NCBI GenBank assembly: GCA_964628385.1
Contig: CAZVOD010000081.1
Coordinates: 1 to 21,842 of the forward strand
Reading direction: 5' to 3'
Length of the DNA: 21,842 bases
Source of the DNA: JANQPA01 sp964628385
GTDB taxonomy: Bacteria; Bacteroidota; Bacteroidia; Chitinophagales; Saprospiraceae
The notes under the pieces are model-generated. The model was not told where the DNA came from and did not search any database. It saw only the letters and a program-made list of their open reading frames with translations. Every line of letters starts with the position of its first letter. Within the stretch, counting starts at the first letter, position 1. Below, piece by piece: positions 9,338 through 16,856 of this stretch. The position numbers and the translations under genes were made by a program.

Positions 9338-10894
9338 TTGCAGCAGTCATTACCTCCCATAATAGCGCTACTCTTAACCTGGATAATCAGCGCCTACCTG
9401 GTAAATCCCGGCGGCGATTTTCCACTTAATGACGACTGGCAGTATGCCTTCCCGGTCAAGACGCTACTGCAGAATGGCAGCTATGAAATGAATTCAGAAA
9501 TTGCTCCAAATATTTTTTCTCAGGTGGTATGGGGCTATCTTTTTTGCCAGATAACTGGTGGATTCTCCTTTTACTTTTTGCGGCTCTCTACGCTAGTTTT
9601 GGGAATTTTCACCGTTACGACCGCATATTTTTTTCATAAAAAAGCGGGGACTGTTGTTTTGGCACTGCTATCAGCCGGCCTTTTGGCCTTTAATCCGCTT
9701 TTCTATGTTTTGAGTTTTTCATTTATGAGTGATGTGCCTTTTTTATTTTTTGCATTACTGAGTATCTTTTTTTATTCCAGGTTTTTTGACCTTAGCAAAA
9801 CTTATCTGAAAGTACTGGCGGCGATTTTCAGCGTGCTGGCATTCTTTGTACGACAGCAAGGTATACTGATACTCGTTAGCTTTGAATTAGTAGCGATTAT
9901 TCAAAAGGCAAGAAACAACAACTATTTTCCCTCTAATTGGCTCTGGTTCTTCTTCGGAATTACTACCTATAGCTGGACGGAATTATGGCTAAAACCTTGG
10001 TTGGGTGTTGAAGCTAATTATATTTCAGTGGCCCCTAATGCCGCTGGCAAAATACAGAACAGCCCTTTTCAGTTCCTGTTTGATCTGGGAGTCAGGTTGC
10101 TGATGATACTCTACTATGTAGGGTTCTTCACGCTGCCACTGTCTTACCTTATTGCAATGCAGTTTAAGAAGGTTATCAGCAAATACGGCCTTATCCTTGG
10201 CCTGGTAATGCTTTCCAACCTGATTATTAGCTTGCTGGCCTATTTTTCTTTAGGCAGAGTTTTTCCATTTGGAGGAAATATCTTTTACAATCTTGGGCTG
10301 GGCCCCGAGCTGCTGTACGATAATAAACAACTGGGAATGGTTCCGGTAAGAAGAATTTCGCAATACGGTATGGTTCTTTTGGGTTGGCTTTGTCAGGTCA
10401 ATGGTACGCTACTCTTAATTGTTTTGGCAAAAATTACCCGGCTGGATAACAGCAATTTATTTGTAATCCTTATCGGAGTACTTTACTGTTTGTCCAGTAC
10501 TATTCTATCTTTTTTTGACCGCTATACCCTTTTACCATTTATGCTGATACTTCATTTATTTTTCAAATCCATCAAAAAAATTGACAAGGCCACTTTCTGC
10601 TGGAGCCTACCCGGTTTATTACTTTTCGCTTACTTCAGTGTGGTCGGTACTCACGACTATCTGAGCCGCAACCGATTAGTAAAAAAATGGGAAATTGAAA
10701 TGATGGAAACAGGCATTTCGAGGCAGGAGATTGATAGTGGGCATGCTAATAACAGATGGGCAGGTGTTAATCCTACTGAATCCACCTACCATATTTTATC
10801 CAGGCCTGTAACTGGCTACCGCATTATCCAAACGAAAGAATATTATAGCTGGATATGGTGGCGGGAAGTGAGCTTATTCCTGGGTGTGGAGTAG
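9338..10894 (+). CDS. GT39-like membrane glycosyltransferase (ArnT/PMT type)
   Basis: Polytopic membrane protein of 518 residues with roughly a dozen hydrophobic segments. After the first membrane helix comes PLNDDWQYAFPV (29-40), with the Asp pair (D32, D33) typical of the first periplasmic loop of GT-C enzymes of the GT39/ArnT class, which use polyprenyl-phosphate sugars and act on the outer face of the inner membrane. The C-terminal ~100 residues are soluble. The start is a TTG at 9338, one base after the previous TAA. An in-frame stop at 9317-9319 rules out an upstream start, and the next Met would remove helix 1 and the NDDW motif. This is the last gene of the four-gene block. It may add a single sugar to the glycan or lipid handled by its neighbours. 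Family assignment is moderate; donor and acceptor are unknown. Confidence 0.68.
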   Translation: MQQSLPPIIALLLTWIISAYLVNPGGDFPLNDDWQYAFPVKTLLQNGSYEMNSEIAPNIFSQVVWGYLFCQITGGFSFYFLRLSTLVLGIFTVTTAYFFHKKAGTVVLALLSAGLLAFNPLFYVLSFSFMSDVPFLFFALLSIFFYSRFFDLSKTYLKVLAAIFSVLAFFVRQQGILILVSFELVAIIQKARNNNYFPSNWLWFFFGITTYSWTELWLKPWLGVEANYISVAPNAAGKIQNSPFQFLFDLGVRLLMILYYVGFFTLPLSYLIAMQFKKVISKYGLILGLVMLSNLIISLLAYFSLGRVFPFGGNIFYNLGLGPELLYDNKQLGMVPVRRISQYGMVLLGWLCQVNGTLLLIVLAKITRLDNSNLFVILIGVLYCLSSTILSFFDRYTLLPFMLILHLFFKSIKKIDKATFCWSLPGLLLFAYFSVVGTHDYLSRNRLVKKWEIEMMETGISRQEIDSGHANNRWAGVNPTESTYHILSRPVTGYRIIQTKEYYSWIWWREVSLFLGVE

Positions 10895-11268
10895 TGGTCT
10901 TTTGTGTAGATCAGAGCCGCAGATTACTGACGTACCTTTGAAAGAACGTTCAAATATATTTTACAAATCATAATATTACATTTCATATTTTTTTAACAAA
11001 TAATCAAAAAAAACTTCCCTTTCGCTGTATTTGAACGAATAACATTTATAAATTTACAAAAAAGAAAACTTGCTGTGTTAAAAAAATTATGATTTGAGCT
11101 CCCCCCTCAGAGCTTGGATGTGGACAGGAAAAGATTGGTTAGGCTCCCCTCATTTTATCCGGGCAGGGTAAAGTTGATGAGCTTTCTAATAATGTATTTT
11201 AACACGCTACCGAAAGCCCTGAACAGATATCTTTTTTTCAAAAAACTTTATCCCAAACTTATAGTCTA
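10895..11268. other. Long AT-rich non-coding leader with small repeats
   Basis: This 374-base gap shows no convincing ORF; the longest ATG ORF noticed is about 17 codons at 11116. It holds a perfect Bacteroidota -7-like box TACCTTTG (10933-10940). Overlapping it is an inverted repeat TTTGAA/TTCAAA (10937-10942 and 10949-10954) that includes the palindrome GAACGTTC. A longer inverted pair is CGTTCAAAT (10947-10955) and ATTTGAACG (11029-11037). A pyrimidine-rich direct repeat lies at 11098-11109 (GCTCCCCCCTCA) and 11143-11152 (GCTCCCCTCA). Nearer the gene, TATCTTTT (11228-11235) is a one-mismatch -7 box. No hairpin with a T-tract was found after the preceding operon. Confidence 0.5.
10933..10940 (+). 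promoter_or_regulatory. Candidate -7 promoter box within an inverted repeat
   Basis: TACCTTTG matches TAnnTTTG exactly and overlaps the inverted repeat TTTGAA(6)TTCAAA, an arrangement suggestive of an operator. The nearest upstream TTTG (10901-10904) is 28 bases away, longer than the usual spacing of about 17-23. It would give the downstream gene a leader of over 300 nucleotides. Confidence 0.3.
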
Positions 11269-12702
11269 ATGATTGACTTTGAGAAAATACAAGCTCTCCT
11301 CGCTGCCGGAAGAATTCCGGAGGCTGCAGACGAGTTAATTCATCAAATTACTGGAAGCGATAAACTCAAAAACGAGTATAATCTTGCCGTATTGTTAAAG
11401 TCTAGAATAAAGCGGTTAAGAGATAACTTTACAGCTGGAATAATAAATAGAGAAGATTATAATCTTGGTCAAAATGATATTGAATTAAGGATAATTACCT
11501 TAATTTCAGATATTAAAAATAAGATTCCGATCGAGAATCCAGAAATCAATCTGGACTCTGAAAAAAGCAAGAAAGACCACAAAAGGCTAATTGAGGCCAT
11601 CAAAATTGCTGAAATAGGCATTTGGGAGTGGACAAAAAAGCGGGAATATCATTCACCTATCTGGAAGCAGATGCTAGGATATTCTCAAGATGATTTCGAG
11701 GAAGAGACAACAACAGTCTGGGAAAATATTCTGCACCCCGATGATAAACAAAGAGCAATAAATGATTTTAGAAGTTTTCTATCAGGTGCCCGAAATTACT
11801 ATGAATCAAACTTCAGGTTAAAGTGTGAAGATGGGAGCTATAAGCATATTTTAAGCAAAGCAAAAATTGTAAGTAGTTCTGAAAAAGGCAACATTAAAAG
11901 AATAGTCGGTATACATCAAAATATAGATAAGCTAGCTTTTGAGGTCATAAGAAGAGTAAGCTTAAATGATCAGCATGAAGAATTAAAAAAGTCCTATGAC
12001 CATTTGTTTGAGGAAAAAAGAAAACTTCTCGAGGCATTCGAAGATAATTTTATGGTACTAGAGGATATTTTGAATAGAATAACTAACTTGCAAGAAGAAA
12101 TCAAGCATCAGGTAAATCCAATATTAGAAACTATTTCACATATGGAACATATTTTAAGACTCATCAATAACTCTTATACTGCGAATATTTCTTCTAGCGC
12201 CCCCTCATTTAAGGATTTCGAATTAGAAAGTGCCATCAATGCCTTAATGACAAAACTTAAACCCATACTCGAAAACAAGAATAAAGTTTTACTTCCTGCT
12301 AACTTTAAGAACATTCAGGACTCTGTACTTCGCGGGCATTTCAGTCAGCTTAAATCAGTAGTGTATTGGTTCATTCAATTTGGGGCAAGAAACCTAGAAA
12401 CAGAAAAATTGCTGCTAGAGGTTGAACAGTTGCCACAAAAGTCAAATCACCAGACTGAGGTACTTTTCAAAATGAGTATAAAATGTGATCCATTCCAGGT
12501 ATTTGAAAAGCAAAAGCTGGAAGACTTAGAGGACTTCATACATTTAGGTCATCGAAGATCAAAATTTATAAACGAAGAAATCCTTAACGGATTAAGTCAG
12601 GTAGTAAATATGATTAAACTCATTTCCGGAAAAATAGTTGTAGATCCTGATTTTAAAGAATCTCCAACAGGACTGCATATTATTTTTAGCTTTCAAAAAT
12701 AG
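11269..12702 (+). CDS. EAD11-like effector-associated domain - PAS - degenerate histidine kinase
   Basis: Predicted cytosolic sensory protein of 477 residues with no membrane segment. Residues ~1-85 resemble effector-associated domain 11 (AVLLKSRIKRLRDNF with AGIINREDYNLGQNDIELRI, 40-75). Such death-like adaptors link sensors to effectors in NTP-dependent conflict systems. Residues ~107-220 are a PAS_3-type domain (IGIWEW, LGYSQDDF, ILHPDDKQ, GSYKHILSKAKIV, GIHQNID). A coiled coil follows (235-300) with a HisKA-like KHQVNPILETI (H280). The rest aligns with a HATPase fold, but the N-box is replaced (YWFIQFGARNL, 366-376) and the DxGxG box is missing; only a remnant of GLGL...GGKI remains (LNGLSQVVNMIKLISGKI). 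ATP binding is therefore unlikely: a pseudokinase. The gene is visibly richer in A/T than its neighbours, stands alone between glycan blocks and has a long leader, suggesting transfer. No EAD partner is in view. The PAS call is firm; the EAD11 and pseudokinase calls are from memory of the families. Confidence 0.78.
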   Translation: MIDFEKIQALLAAGRIPEAADELIHQITGSDKLKNEYNLAVLLKSRIKRLRDNFTAGIINREDYNLGQNDIELRIITLISDIKNKIPIENPEINLDSEKSKKDHKRLIEAIKIAEIGIWEWTKKREYHSPIWKQMLGYSQDDFEEETTTVWENILHPDDKQRAINDFRSFLSGARNYYESNFRLKCEDGSYKHILSKAKIVSSSEKGNIKRIVGIHQNIDKLAFEVIRRVSLNDQHEELKKSYDHLFEEKRKLLEAFEDNFMVLEDILNRITNLQEEIKHQVNPILETISHMEHILRLINNSYTANISSSAPSFKDFELESAINALMTKLKPILENKNKVLLPANFKNIQDSVLRGHFSQLKSVVYWFIQFGARNLETEKLLLEVEQLPQKSNHQTEVLFKMSIKCDPFQVFEKQKLEDLEDFIHLGHRRSKFINEEILNGLSQVVNMIKLISGKIVVDPDFKESPTGLHIIFSFQK

Positions 12703-12723
12703 AATATATCACCTATATATTCT
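12701..12723. terminator. AT-rich hairpin between convergent genes
   Basis: AGAATATAT (12701-12709) and ATATATTCT (12715-12723) form a perfect 9-bp inverted repeat with a 5-base loop. It spans the stop codons of both convergent genes. Read on the minus strand the stem is followed by ATTTTTG, so it fits a terminator for the polysaccharide cluster. A T-tract is lacking on the plus-strand side. The stem has little GC, so strength is uncertain. Confidence 0.5.
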
Positions 12724-14077
12724 TAATGGACCTTTGCAGTACTACGACTTCAAGATGCATTTTTACAAACGCTTCCATCTGGTACGCCCAGGTGAGCTTT
12801 TGAAGAGCAGATTCATTAAACTGCCAGTTTTGGAGCTGGCCATTTTTCCAGTCTTTATAACGCTGCAGGATAAAAGCCTTAAGAATGGCGATGGTTGTTT
12901 CAGACCGATAGACCACCATCCCGGCATTAATAGCTGCAAATAATTCGTCAAATTCTTCATCATGGGTACCGTTGATCAGAGCAAGGACGGGCTTTTGCGC
13001 AGCGAAGTACTCGTAAAGCTTTCCAGTAAGAACGCCGCTGAGCTCGGTTGTACTCCAGGACAGGAGCAAATTGATATCACTATGGCGCTGAACTTGCAGT
13101 GCTTCTGGGTGGCTGATCATTCCTTTTAAGGATAAGATAGCATCCAGTTCATATTTTGATGCCCAGGTCTTCCAGACTTCCATATCATTCCCGGCCACCT
13201 GAACTTCCAGCTGATTAGCCGCCAGCTGACCATCATCTAACAACGCTCTAATGGCGGCAAAAAGCGGCTTGGCATCCTGCAAGGCCGGGTATACCGAACC
13301 TGTATAGCTAATTGTAAATTTATCATTGTGCTGCTTGGTTTTTTGAACCAGTGCATCCGCTGAGATGCCGTTCCTCAGGCAATAAGCCGGCACATCATAG
13401 CGCTCCAGATAGCTGGCATAACTCCTGGAAACAGCCGTCACCTGATCTGCTTTTTTCAGTATCCATTTATTGATCCAGTGTTGGAATTTTGGCCAAATGA
13501 CATTGTTGCGATTCGGATCTGTTTGTAAGTCCCTAAAGTCAGCAATCCAGTATAAATGAGGATAGCGACATTTGAGCAAGTATGCAATGAGATGATCTGA
13601 ATAAGGCTTGAAAGAAGAAAAAAGGTGGGTAACTCGCTGTTCTTTAACGACCTTGCTTCCCTCCCAGAAACCTTTAAGAATATACCACAGCCCTCCGTCA
13701 TTAACTAACAGATTCAGCGGAAAACTATCCAGCAATTTTATCATCAACTGCTTTAGCGGATGCCTTTTACTCTTGTAGGAGAAAGCATTAACATTACTTC
13801 CCAGTAATAAATGGCAAAAATACCTGAAATCAAAAGAAGCCACATAGTGAGTAGCCGGCAGTGGGTGTTCCCAATCCTCCTGTTGGAAGATATGCTGATG
13901 CCTAGTCGTCAGCAAACTGATTTTTGAAAAATATTTCCTTGCCTCCAAATAAAAATTACCGACTCTCAAAGACCCCATCGACTTTACCGGAGGAAAGTAA
14001 TAATTAATCATTAGTAGCTGATCATTTGTCTGAAGTCTTTGATAGTTTCGTTTTTGGGATATTTTCTGCTTGACCAT
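12713..14077 (-). CDS. GT4-like (GT-B fold) glycosyltransferase
   Basis: Predicted cytosolic sugar transferase of 454 residues building a surface-glycan repeat unit from nucleotide-sugar. The GT-B N-terminal domain opens with LLMINYYFPPVKSMGSLR (21-38), the glycine/proline loop of the GT4 opening. The C-terminal domain starts near TISYTGSVYP (255-264) and has GVLTGKLYEYFAAQKPVL (348-365), the equivalent of the EX7E nucleotide-sugar site, though without the first Glu in its usual form. The ATG at 14077 lies inside the preceding methyltransferase gene, a 56-bp overlap. The next Met (position 23, at 14011) would cut into the first beta strand, so the longer start is preferred. It is the last gene of the minus-strand cluster and is followed by a hairpin. 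Donor and acceptor sugars cannot be told. Confidence 0.78.
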   Translation of the reverse strand: MVKQKISQKRNYQRLQTNDQLLMINYYFPPVKSMGSLRVGNFYLEARKYFSKISLLTTRHQHIFQQEDWEHPLPATHYVASFDFRYFCHLLLGSNVNAFSYKSKRHPLKQLMIKLLDSFPLNLLVNDGGLWYILKGFWEGSKVVKEQRVTHLFSSFKPYSDHLIAYLLKCRYPHLYWIADFRDLQTDPNRNNVIWPKFQHWINKWILKKADQVTAVSRSYASYLERYDVPAYCLRNGISADALVQKTKQHNDKFTISYTGSVYPALQDAKPLFAAIRALLDDGQLAANQLEVQVAGNDMEVWKTWASKYELDAILSLKGMISHPEALQVQRHSDINLLLSWSTTELSGVLTGKLYEYFAAQKPVLALINGTHDEEFDELFAAINAGMVVYRSETTIAILKAFILQRYKDWKNGQLQNWQFNESALQKLTWAYQMEAFVKMHLEVVVLQRSIKNI

Positions 14078-14840
14078 TCTTGCTGACGCTTATTAAGAAT
14101 TCCACACTCAATCTTCTTCTAATAAAAGGAAATACCGTAGATCGGCTCAGAGTCCTCGAGATGAGAACAGATAATTTAGGAGATATATGATTGAGAAAAG
14201 GAATACCTGGTATCAAATAAGTTCGATCAACAAGATAAAGCTTTTTTATTTGTGTGTAATTAATTATCTCATCAAATGAGTAATTTTTAACCTTAAAAGG
14301 CTGAAAAGAAAACTTGTTACTATTATTATTAGAGTACAACCTGCTAATATTCGATAATTTCTTTCGCCAATAAACTTCACAGCTCTCCGCATTGGAAAAG
14401 CTCACCACGGCACGTCCGCTTTTTGTTAAATGACTATTGATAAAACTCAAAAAATGCATCAACTCCTGCTCCTTCATATAGGTAGTAAGCCCCAATGCAA
14501 ATATAAAATCAGCCTTTTCAGCGGGCCATTTTACCTCATCAAAAGCCCCCTGAAGCTGGCGTTCCGCAGGGATATTTCCCTGTTGCATCATAGCCGAAGA
14601 AATATCACAGGCCCAGTAGTTTACTCCTTCGTGGTTTTTCTTCAAATAGTCGTAAAGCCTCCCTGTGCCGGCCCCGATATCCCAGACCATTTTATGGTCT
14701 ACATCCAGGCCAGCAATTGCCCGCTCGATACGGGTATTGAAAAAATAACTCAAGAAGGGGCGCTTCTCCGTAAAACGTTCCTGATAAGTATCGGATATAT
14801 TATCAAAAAACTGCCGCACCCGCTTCCGGTGATTGTTCAT
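14022..14840 (-). CDS. Class I SAM-dependent methyltransferase
   Basis: Soluble methyltransferase of 272 residues using S-adenosylmethionine. Motif I is VWDIGAGTGRLYDYL (52-66). The acidic end of beta-2 is ACDISSAMM (77-85), and motif II/post-I appears as ADFIFALGLTTYM (110-122) followed by a helix and SGRAVVSFSNAE. The C-terminal ~90 residues are AT-rich in codon use and less conserved in appearance; they may form the acceptor-specific part. It lies inside the glycan cluster, 12 bp after the GT4 gene and overlapping the next glycosyltransferase gene by 56 bp, so a sugar or glycan intermediate is the probable acceptor. That is inference. Small-molecule methyltransferases such as UbiE-like enzymes look similar in motif I, so the family call is firm but the substrate is not. 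Confidence 0.82.
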   Translation of the reverse strand: MNNHRKRVRQFFDNISDTYQERFTEKRPFLSYFFNTRIERAIAGLDVDHKMVWDIGAGTGRLYDYLKKNHEGVNYWACDISSAMMQQGNIPAERQLQGAFDEVKWPAEKADFIFALGLTTYMKEQELMHFLSFINSHLTKSGRAVVSFSNAESCEVYWRKKLSNISRLYSNNNSNKFSFQPFKVKNYSFDEIINYTQIKKLYLVDRTYLIPGIPFLNHISPKLSVLISRTLSRSTVFPFIRRRLSVEFLISVSKNGQAENIPKTKLSKTSDK

Positions 14841-14852
14841 TCCTCCAATTTT

Positions 14853-15980
14853 TTATTTCTTTGATGTTTCTGCTCCCTTATCCAGCAAACTCAGAAACGC
14901 ACTTATTACCAATTCATCCCGAAACTTTAACTCCACTATGCGCCTACTCTCCGCTCCCATCGCTGACAGCTTTTCCATTGGCAATAGCATAGCCTTTTCC
15001 ATGGCCGCAGCTAATCCTTTAGCCGACCGCACTGAAACCAGCCAGCCATTCACTCCCGGCTCTACGGTCTCTCGGCAGCCCGGGACATCAGTGGTGATCA
15101 CGGGGCGTCCCATGGCCATTGCTTCCAGCGCTGATTTAGGCAATCCTTCTCGATAAGACGGCAGCACCATGACCTGTGCCTGTTCCAAAAAAGGCCTAAC
15201 ATCCTTTACCTGTCCTGTGAAAGTAAAATTGGGATCGGCTTTCCACTTTGCCAGTAGCTCTTTTGACAGGGCAGCCGGATTATCAGCCCCTTGCTCTCCG
15301 ACCACCAGAAAGTGACAGGCATATTTTCGCTGCAATTGCTCGGCGGCCTCTAAAAACTCCATTACCCCTTTGTCCCGGAGCAAGCGCCCAATAAAGATAA
15401 AAGTAAATGGCCGTACCGCTTTTATTGCCTTTTTCTCAAAAAACACAACATCTACCCCGGAGCCAGGAATTATAACTCCCTTACCAGATTGCAGCAGGCC
15501 TTTAGCACGACAAAAGGCCAGGTCATCTTTATTCTGAAAAACAACCGCTTTTGCCCCTCCAAAGACCAGCCTATACAAAAGAGCTACTATTTTGGACAGA
15601 AGTCCACCTTTAATAAAAACATAGCCCAAACCGGTAAGTACACTGACATAGGGAATTTTCAGTTGTCTGGCTGCCAGGCCACCGTAGATATTGGGTTTGA
15701 TGGTGAAATGAAATATCAACTCCGGCATTTCTTCCCTGTAGATCCGCCGGAACTCCCCCAGAAGCAGCATATCCTGCCAAATGCCTCGTCCCGTCGGTTG
15801 AATTTGCTTCAGGACTCTATATCGCAGGCCCTGTATGGTTCGCAGCGTTTGGCTGTAAGCATCTTCCGGCGCAATGGCCAGGACATCATATCCATGACTT
15901 ATAAGTTCTTTTATTAATTTACGCCGAAAGTTGATAATGTTCCATGACGAGTTCGCTACAATGGCGATTTTGCGCTTCAT
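14853..15980 (-). CDS. GT4 family glycosyltransferase (CapM/PglA-like)
   Basis: Retaining GT-B sugar transferase of 375 residues, expected at the inner face of the cytoplasmic membrane extending an undecaprenyl-diphosphate-linked glycan. The N-terminal domain reads KIAIVANSSWNIINFRRKLI (4-23) and HFTIKPNIYGGLAARQLKIP (91-110), typical of the CapM/PglA group that adds HexNAc or hexose to the first sugar. GSGVD (173-177) and FIGRLLRDKGV (196-206) mark the start of the donor domain. The EX7E signature is EGLPKSALE (278-286), followed by AMAMGRPVITTDVPGCRETV. It starts at an ATG 22 bp from the sulfotransferase stop and is followed closely by the methyltransferase gene. The family is secure; the exact sugar is unknown. 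Confidence 0.88.
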   Translation of the reverse strand: MKRKIAIVANSSWNIINFRRKLIKELISHGYDVLAIAPEDAYSQTLRTIQGLRYRVLKQIQPTGRGIWQDMLLLGEFRRIYREEMPELIFHFTIKPNIYGGLAARQLKIPYVSVLTGLGYVFIKGGLLSKIVALLYRLVFGGAKAVVFQNKDDLAFCRAKGLLQSGKGVIIPGSGVDVVFFEKKAIKAVRPFTFIFIGRLLRDKGVMEFLEAAEQLQRKYACHFLVVGEQGADNPAALSKELLAKWKADPNFTFTGQVKDVRPFLEQAQVMVLPSYREGLPKSALEAMAMGRPVITTDVPGCRETVEPGVNGWLVSVRSAKGLAAAMEKAMLLPMEKLSAMGAESRRIVELKFRDELVISAFLSLLDKGAETSKK

Positions 15981-16001
15981 TTTCCAGGCTAGGTAAGGTC
16001 G

Positions 16002-16823
16002 CTATTCAAAAGTATAGCCATATTTGTCAATAATCAGTTGATCATATTTTGCCACCAGCTCAATAGACTCGTTATTATAGTATTTTCTGTAATCTCTATC
16101 TCTGAACGATTTATTCGTGCGCTTCTGATACTTTTTAAGGATATTTTGTAGCCTTACCGGATCACAATTCAATTCGTCAGCTATTTTTATCAAATCTTCG
16201 TGTAAGCTTTCGTTTCGAATAATCCTGTCGATGAAGTAATTTTTTTCATCAAAGGCTTTCAGCTCTTCATAATTACTGATCCTGTTTCTTCCCTTTTTAT
16301 AAGTGTAAAGTTTCAAATACCGGTAAGTAAAAAAACCTGCAAATTTCGATAGTCGCTTTATTTTGTAGCCTTCACCAATATCGTGGCCATCTTTAGCCAG
16401 GATGAGCTTCAACCAGGTATTGAAGTGCTCATAGTTGTTGGGGTCAGAATATAAATTTTTCCATAGGGCCTCATCCAACACCGGATAATCAATAAAATTT
16501 CTTCTGATCCTACTCTTTATGCCATTAACACTGGCTAGTTTAAAAGGTCTTTTATTCTGTTTGGTAAGCATCACATAGGGGCCACCCGCCCCCTGACATC
16601 CGTAAGACCATTCAGAGACATACCAATCCCATGGATTCCGGATATTTCCAATCTTTAGCTTTTCTTCAAAGTTACCTATAGTACTTTTAGGGACCTGATA
16701 ATAACTAGAGTGGCCGGGAATATTAATGCAACTATCGGCAAACATATCGGCCAAAATCTTTCTGGTGTGTGAGCTCGCCGTCTTGTGTAGTTCAAAGTAA
16801 ATGATTTCATTGGTAATGATCAT
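16002..16823 (-). CDS. Sulfotransferase family protein
   Basis: Predicted PAPS-dependent sulfotransferase of 273 residues. ELHKTASSHTRKIL (11-24) fits the 5'-phosphosulfate loop of sulfotransferases (K/T-rich loop leading into a helix). NIRNPWDWYVSEW (60-72) is the 3'-phosphate site, with Arg62 and Ser70 at the spacing expected of the RNP...S signature. After about residue 90 the sequence is Lys/Arg/Tyr-rich and poorly conserved, as usual for acceptor-binding regions. No signal peptide or membrane segment is present, so it acts in the cytosol on a nucleotide sugar or lipid-linked glycan. Lying within a glycan cluster with fucose genes, it suggests a sulfated polysaccharide (inference). Codon use is AT-richer than manC, wecB and fcl, hinting at a different origin. 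No PAPS-synthesis gene is in the window. Confidence 0.78.
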   Translation of the reverse strand: MIITNEIIYFELHKTASSHTRKILADMFADSCINIPGHSSYYQVPKSTIGNFEEKLKIGNIRNPWDWYVSEWSYGCQGAGGPYVMLTKQNKRPFKLASVNGIKSRIRRNFIDYPVLDEALWKNLYSDPNNYEHFNTWLKLILAKDGHDIGEGYKIKRLSKFAGFFTYRYLKLYTYKKGRNRISNYEELKAFDEKNYFIDRIIRNESLHEDLIKIADELNCDPVRLQNILKKYQKRTNKSFRDRDYRKYYNNESIELVAKYDQLIIDKYGYTFE

Positions 16824-16856
16824 AATCGTCCGATTTTTATAAACTGGTTTAATTTT

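Noticed and set aside
10901..10940. Complete -33/-7 promoter from TTTG (10901) and TACCTTTG (10933)
   Set aside because: The 28-base spacing is too long for the usual Bacteroidota promoter, so only the -7 box is reported, at low confidence.
11116..11169. Short ORF MWTGKDWLGSPHFIRAG as a possible leader peptide
   Set aside because: Only 17 codons, with no ribosome site, no regulatory codon run and no linked hairpin.
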